A stretch of DNA of 64,000 nucleotides from Petrosia ficiformis. Lineage: Eukaryota; Porifera; Demospongiae; Haplosclerida; Petrosiidae. The notes beneath the pieces were generated by a model, which was not told the origin of the DNA, made no database searches, and was given only the letters and a program-made list of their open reading frames with translations. The number at the start of each line of letters is the position of its first letter. Position 1 is the stretch's first letter. Shown here one piece after another: positions 58,658 to 64,000 of the stretch. The position numbers and the translations under genes were made by a program. The DNA is taken from contig OX345643.1 of NCBI GenBank assembly GCA_947044365.1, forward strand, positions 3,800,001 through 3,864,000, in the 5' to 3' direction.

Positions 58658-58887
58658 AGGCTGGTTCACAATATGACACAAGGCCTTGAATTTCTTTGCA
58701 TTGTGTCAGTGCGTTGTATTGTGAAGATGATGTGCTTCTTTTAACACCGTCAGATGCAATGTAACGCTAAAATAGGATCTGATTCTATTTTTTGTCAGCT
58801 GTATTGCATTTGACAAATCAGTTTTCAGAATTTTATCGCAATGCAATGGACGCAAATCAAGGCTTGTGTCATATTGTGAACCAGCCT
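58658..58887. mobile_element. PIF/Harbinger-type MITE
   Basis: 230 bp with ~25-bp inverted ends starting AGGCTGGTTCACAATATGAC, flanked by TTA (58655-58657 and 58888-58890), the 3-bp target preferred by PIF/Harbinger transposases. It is non-coding. Confidence 0.75.
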
Positions 58888-58916
58888 TTACTCTTCCATG
58901 CAACAATGTGTATAGC

Positions 58917-58952
<36 letters not shown>

Positions 58953-59380
58953 CTGTTGTAAAGTATAATCATGAAGTGGATGGTATCTCAAAATTATATA
59001 TTGTCAAAGCATCGATATGTACAATGTTTGTTGAAAAACAGTTTGGCATTGTCAGCAATTTTTTAGACTATAAACTGCATTTGAGATTTGATTAATTTAA
59101 GATGGATGAGATGATATTTTGTATGACGTGCCCACATGAAATACTGAAGTACCAATACATTTAAGCACATGATTCCCTTATTAAACACAATAAACAATCA
59201 CAACATCTCTGTGAAGCAAGCGTTTGATTATATAAGCTAGCACAAGCACTTTAAACTATTTCTAAGTGGACTTAAGGACAGGCATAAGCACTTAAAAGTA
59301 TTATGATCAAGTGCTTGAACCCATGTCTGGTATGCAGTCCATCACTTAGTGCCCTAACTCAGGTACACAATGCCTGCCAG

Positions 59381-59697
59381 TAGTCTCGCCAGGCCAGCCC
59401 CTCACATGCTACGCGGGAAGAGGGTCTGGTCAAACTCGCATGTTGCATTCGTGTTCAACACGCCACAGTTTTTGTGGCGTGTTAACCACAGGCTAAGTGT
59501 ATAAAGTATGTCAACACCTGTTGCATTCATGTTGCAGTCAGCAGCTAGGGCGGGTTTCTTAAGTGGGTGAAATTAATTAAAACTGAGGTGTTGACATACT
59601 TTATATACTTAGCCTATGGTTAACACGCCACCAAAACTGTGGCGTGTTAAACACGGATGCAACATGTGAGTTTGACCAGACCCTATTCCCGAGACTA
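59381..59697. mobile_element. TAGTCTCG foldback, copy 4
   Basis: Arms of about 115 bp pair across a ~80-bp centre; both contain GGTCTGGTCAAACTC, GTTAACACGCCAC-type and AAGTATGTCAACACCT blocks. The termini are TAGTCTCG and CGAGACTA. No clear 9-bp duplication is left. Confidence 0.72.
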
Positions 59698-60317
59698 GCC
59701 CGCTGCCAGCAGCCTATGTTTACATGGCTTTTTGTCCAAACTGTGTTGATAACTTCTGTGGCACACTCAACTTTTCGACATAATGTTATTATGATACACA
59801 CTCCTCCCTCAACTTACGGACAGAGTCTTCAGTCTCCCACCAGTGGAAAGAAGACAATATATCCATCACTATTATGTAAACTAAATTGCCACTGAACCCA
59901 TAGAAAACTACAAAAACTCAAAGTTTGTTTTAATATAATCAATAATTTCTCATGAATTCCTTATTCCTCTTTTACTCCCCACCCTCACGGCCTCTCCCTC
60001 CATTCCCAGCCATCACTCTAAACCACCTTTTGTCACTTTAAAACTTAAGTTTCTTTTTTTTTTGTCAACATTATCCCAATTTAGAATTCTTTACCCCAGG
60101 ATATAGTGCGGAATTGTTCTTCACCTGAATCACTGATTTAATCAAGCTTCCGCATATCTCTGCCACCCATTTCAGCCTTTTTTTTTTGTACATTTGTTTC
60201 ATTCTATTTTATTTTTAGTAACTCATATTGTTAGTGTGTCTGGAATGACTTTCATATTAGCTTAGAGCTATCTGTGTGACCAGTATAGGATATCATTGAA
60301 GTTTCATGTGTCTTTCG

Positions 60318-60367
60318 ATCTCGTTCTCAGACTGCCACGTGTAGCGTGGCAGTCTGGGTACGAGACC
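60318..60367. mobile_element. TAGTCTCG foldback, copy 5 (short, mutated ends)
   Basis: CAGACTGCCACG pairs with CGTGGCAGTCTG around a 5-bp loop; the outer ends are TCTCGTTCT and GGTACGAGA. It is a decayed relative of the 61323 palindrome. Confidence 0.55.
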
Positions 60368-60406
60368 AGGGTCAGGCGGCTCAGGCCACGCCTGACTATT
60401 GGCATG

Positions 60407-61315
60407 CAGGGTTGCCAGATCATAAACAAAGTTTATGTTTCATAAACTTTTCCACTGCTGCATAAACATTTCATAAACTCACAATTTTTCATAAACTTTT
60501 CATAACATTCTAAGAAAAAAACATAAACAGTGCATAAACTATTGTTTCTGGTGTTGATAAATCAAAATTTCAATTTTGCTGATTAAAAAAGCAGTATTGA
60601 TTTAAGGAGTGGCTCATCATATTCATTCTTGCAATCAGCAGCAGTGGTTACATGCAAGAACCTAGGCTGACAAGTGTGATAACTGAAACAATGAGTGTAG
60701 TCATTGTCACATTATCACTACTCAGTTGTGAATGTGTTAACTGCCATTCTTGAACATGAACCACCTGGTGACCTTCTCACCTTCAACTGGCAACTACCAG
60801 CACATCAATTTCATTGGCTAATGGCTAGTTCAAGTTAGCCAATGAAGTTGATGTGCTGGTAGTTGCCAGTTGAAAGTGAGAACTGAGAAGGTCACCAGGT
60901 GGTTCATGAAGCATGGCTACATTCAAGTTCGGATCATCTCGGATACACGGCACCAGAGGTAGGCGTGGCAACAGTTTAATTTGACACAGATCAAAACCCT
61001 ACCGATAAGAGACCCTAGGATCGAGGGGTGTGTCTATGAATTTTAATGAGGTGCCGTATATTCGAGTTGACCCTCAAGTTCCATAACAGAAAGCCCCTCT
61101 GATACTCTGTATAATACCTCAACCACTCCAAACAATGGCTTTGAAAATTCCGATTCAGAGGAAGAACTATTGTAAACAATAAAACAATTATTCTATTAAT
61201 TAATTAATTTTATTGCAATAACAATTAAGGTTAATAAACTAGTCACATGACATTAAAACTGTAAACTTTTTGTTTGAAACATAAACATTTTGGTCCAACC
61301 CATCTGGCAACCCTG
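60407..61315. mobile_element. Element bounded by CAGGGTTGCCAGAT inverted repeats
   Basis: CAGGGTTGCCAGAT at the left and its exact inverse at the right, with CATAAAC-rich subterminal sequence on both sides. A separate foldback with ~70-bp arms lies inside at 60756-60907. No transposase was recognised and no clear target duplication seen. Confidence 0.55.
60756..60907. repeat. Nested inverted repeat with ~70-bp arms
   Basis: GAACCACCTGGTGACCTTCT at the left pairs with AGAAGGTCACCAGGTGGTTC at the right, continuing through GCACATCAA...TTGATGTGC to a ~13-bp loop. Confidence 0.8.
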
Positions 61316-61322
61316 TACATGT

Positions 61323-61404
61323 TAGTCTCGTACCCAGACTGTCACGCCCCACGGCGAAAAACATGTTTTTCGCCGTGGGGCGTGACAGTCTGGGTACGAG
61401 ACTA
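61323..61404. mobile_element. TAGTCTCG foldback, copy 6: perfect 82-bp palindrome
   Basis: TAGTCTCGTACCCAGACTGT begins and its inverse ends an 82-bp sequence that is exactly self-complementary with no loop (axis in AAAAACA|TGTTTTT). The flanks TGTACATGT (61314-61322) and TGTATATGT (61405-61413) form a 9-bp duplication with one difference. It ends 26 bp before the sulfotransferase 2 start. Confidence 0.85.
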
Positions 61405-61430
61405 TGTATATGTACATGTTGGCATGATCG

Positions 61431-62414
61431 ATGATGCTGAGGAACAAAATCTTGTCAGTATTTGTAGTAGTTGTTGTGTGTTCTATATCTTATATATGTA
61501 TTTCAAGTACTAGAGATGAATTGAAATATTTTAAATTTCCACTTATTGAGAGTGCAAGTAAAATCCAAATCGGAATTGCGTTACTGCAAAAGAAAGATGA
61601 TATCAAGGTAGATTTGAAACGAAGATTTCCAGATGTTATTATTATTGGGAGCAGAAAAGGTGGGACGAGAGCTTTACTTTCAATGCTACAAACTCATCCC
61701 TTGATTAAAAGTCCTAAACCAGAAATTCACTTCTTTGATGTTAAATCAAACTTTCAACGTGGAGTATCATGGTATATAAACCAAATGCCCATGACAAACA
61801 AGAATGAATTGACAATCGAGAAAACCCCCAAATATTTTGTGGCCCCATTTGTACCAAAAAGAATTCATGAACTGTCCAGGAAAGTGAAATTGATTTTAAT
61901 AGTACGTAACCCACTAACAAGATCTATATCTGACTATGTTCAGCGTTGTTCTATGGATATTAAAAAAAAAAAACAATCGCCAACACCTAGTTTTGATGAT
62001 GTAGTATTGCGTCATGATGGTAAAATAAACAATGAGGTAAGTGAAATAAATGTTAGCATGTATGACGTTCATTTTCAAAGATGGCTCAAGTTGTTTGATC
62101 GGGAACAGATACTTGTAGTAAATGGTGATGAATTGATTGCTAATCCAGTTCCTGTACTTCAACAAGTTGAGACGTTCTTAAATGTTTCACACTACTTCAA
62201 AGATAGTCTGTTTACTATAGATAAAGAAAAGGGATTCTTTTGTTGGAAGGTTAATCCTGAAGCCAAAGAGCCTAAATGTTTAGGTAGTAGTAAAGGTAGA
62301 GAACATCCCATTGTATCAAATAGTACTCTAAATAAAATGAAGGAATTTTTGAAACCACACGCACAAAACTTTTGTCAGTTAGCTGCTGTCAAATTTAACT
62401 GGTGTTCTTTATAA
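61431..62414 (+). CDS. Heparan sulfate glucosamine 3-O-sulfotransferase-like 2
   Basis: Intronless, 327 codons; the alternative start is the adjacent ATG at 61434. Signal anchor ~8-25 (LSVFVVVVVCSISYICI), short stem, then the sulfotransferase domain: GSRKGGTRAL (72-82, 5'-phosphosulfate loop), EIHFFD (Glu98, catalytic-base position), EKTPKYF, IVRNPLTRSISDY (3'-phosphate loop), and CW...CLGSSKGREHP at the C-terminus. It is clearly paralogous to the 54681 gene along its whole catalytic domain, with a few added residues (QRCSMDIKKKK). A PAPS-dependent Golgi enzyme is expected. The palindromic element 26 bp upstream must lie in its leader or core promoter. Confidence 0.92.
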   Translation: MMLRNKILSVFVVVVVCSISYICISSTRDELKYFKFPLIESASKIQIGIALLQKKDDIKVDLKRRFPDVIIIGSRKGGTRALLSMLQTHPLIKSPKPEIHFFDVKSNFQRGVSWYINQMPMTNKNELTIEKTPKYFVAPFVPKRIHELSRKVKLILIVRNPLTRSISDYVQRCSMDIKKKKQSPTPSFDDVVLRHDGKINNEVSEINVSMYDVHFQRWLKLFDREQILVVNGDELIANPVPVLQQVETFLNVSHYFKDSLFTIDKEKGFFCWKVNPEAKEPKCLGSSKGREHPIVSNSTLNKMKEFLKPHAQNFCQLAAVKFNWCSL

Positions 62415-63356
62415 GTAAAAAAAAATGTATACGTATAATATATATTTTTTACATACTGCTATTGTATTTTGTTTTAATTTTCATTATTATTTATCACTTG
62501 CAAAGATGGAGCTTATGATCAGTTTAGTGTGTCTGTACATGTGCTTTGAATGGGCTATTAGCATGCAGATTTAAAGGATGAAAGAAAATAGAAAGATTGG
62601 TTTTAAAGTTGACAATTTTTATAACTTGTGCATCCTGTGTGTGACTATTCATCTTCATGAGTTAACTGATTACTTAATATAACCTCCATTACTTATATTC
62701 CTTTGATGTAGTTATTGGTATTTTACACACACACTTATGGTGCCAAACCCTTGCCACAAGTATGAAGTGAGAGATTTAAAAAAAACACATTATGATTAAC
62801 AAAAAAAAACACAACAAAATTGAAGACAATACTATGTACTATGCATGTCTCAAATGGTTTGAAGTATTATTTTTGAGTGATGTCCAATTGAACCCTATAC
62901 AGGTCACAATTAATGGTAGTAGTTATTTTAGGTAATTACCCTTGTACTAGTAATGCAATTTCCTATTCAACACTCTTATTGAAGGAAAAAGAGTTCAATA
63001 GATAGATATTAATAGCAATTTATTGCATCATGAAATTCTGACCAATGAGATTACAGGAAAGGCATCACCTGCTAGTTCTTTAAATCATGTAGTAAAGTAT
63101 TATAACAGCTTCATCCATCGGCATTGTCTTGTATGAGCAAAGGGAATAAATAAGTTAAATTCAATGACTACATGTTTTTGAATATTATAATCATACTTAG
63201 AACATATTATAATTTTTAATGTTTAGCAACAGTTCTATACATCTGAAATGAGATATAATTTGGTGGTATATTATTCGTATTCTGTACCAAATGTTATACT
63301 GATGTTACCAGGATGAATATTTGTAGCATGGAACCAAAAGTTAGTATTTAAAACAA

Positions 63357-63397
<41 letters not shown>

Positions 63398-64000
63398 TAT
63401 TACAAATACAAATTATATTCATTCATGATAATACTACTGAACTATATAGCTTCAGCCTACTCCAGTAAATTTGTTGTTGAGTGCATTATACCAAAAACTA
63501 TTATGATCACTGTGCCATCTCCACCAAAAATAAATCCTGTATGAATTTCTGATGAGTCACATGTCTATTTGAAAACTGTTTGTATTTCTAAATAGTTGTA
63601 CAAAATAATTTTGTACTGTATTTGTAAGAACTTAGAGCAGATTTGTTTGGGACATGTAGGTGTTGCCAAGATGGCCTTATCATGTTCTACATAATTTGTA
63701 TGTGACACTACTTCAATGTTGCAAAACTTAAGTAGAGCCACACTAGGAATGGTCATCTAATAGTATGAGCTATCTACTGATGTGTTCTTTTATACTCATC
63801 AGGATCCAAAAACAGCAACTCTAATACATTAAAACTGTTTATAACTTTAGAAAATTCCTGTGAACTGGCTGACATTCTGAAATCAATATTTATGGATTAA
63901 TCGATCAATCGATGTATTGAACTATCATCCCAGCCCTAGACTTTTGAAATACCATACTCATTCCAATTAACGTGCCTCTCTAAATATTGCACCTGTAAGT
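62415..64000. other. Intergenic region
   Basis: AT-rich. It contains a (GA)n tract at 63359-63393 and, near 63890-63940, a fragment ending ATCCCAGCCCTA that matches the right end of the hAT MITE family A seen at 1390 and 6710. No gene was recognised. Confidence 0.5.

Larger units (their letters stand above)
58150..61430. other. Repeat-rich intergenic region
   Basis: 3.3 kb between the JmjC gene and sulfotransferase 2. It holds the Harbinger MITE, a (TAA)n tract (58918-58948), a SINE-like segment near 59300-59365, foldbacks at 59381, 60318 and 61323, and an element bounded by CAGGGTTGCCAGAT repeats (60407-61315). No gene was recognised. Confidence 0.6.

Overview
The window reads as AT-rich nuclear DNA of an early-branching animal, most probably a sponge. 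Genes carry many short introns with GTAAG/GTATG donors. The gene set is metazoan: a GABA-B-type receptor, dispanins, heparan sulfate 3-O-sulfotransferases, calmodulin-lysine methyltransferase and MEIOB. Large dispanin and GABA-B-like families are known from sponges, but the species is inferred. All spliced models were built by hand from reading frame, splice dinucleotides and phase; no transcript data were used.

Layout. 275-13059 (-): the meiosis gene MEIOB, 11-12 exons, its introns filled with a 38-bp minisatellite, hAT-type elements, SINE copies and foldbacks. 13420-15034 (+): an aquaporin, head to head with MEIOB. 15380-18994 (-): a dispanin (CD225) gene. 19065-19756: a decayed hAT transposon. 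19980-23912 (-): an intronless 1310-residue protein with a secreted beta-helix-like region followed by a multi-pass membrane region. 25564-38961 (-): a 17-exon GABA-B-like class C GPCR whose first intron holds a full-length, apparently intact BEL/Pao LTR retrotransposon (32062-38133). 39069-39869 (-): a small proline-rich/acidic protein with a weak MPLKIP-like motif. 40107-44444 (-): three tandem dispanin genes. 44499-45401 (+): CAMKMT, 54 bp head to head with the last dispanin. 45703-54568 (-): a 15-exon gene joining espin-type ankyrin repeats to a C-terminal calponin homology domain. 54681-55646 and 61431-62414 (+): two intronless 3-O-sulfotransferases flanking a spliced JmjC-domain gene (56196-58149, +).

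The genes do not form one pathway. What they share is compact packing, with head-to-head starts 54, 112 and 360 bp apart, and local duplication (dispanins, sulfotransferases). The strongest non-genic signal is a family of foldback elements ending in TAGTCTCG...CGAGACTA, three of them with 9-bp target duplications. One is a perfect 82-bp palindrome just upstream of a sulfotransferase start, and another overlaps the N-terminal codons of the proline-rich gene.
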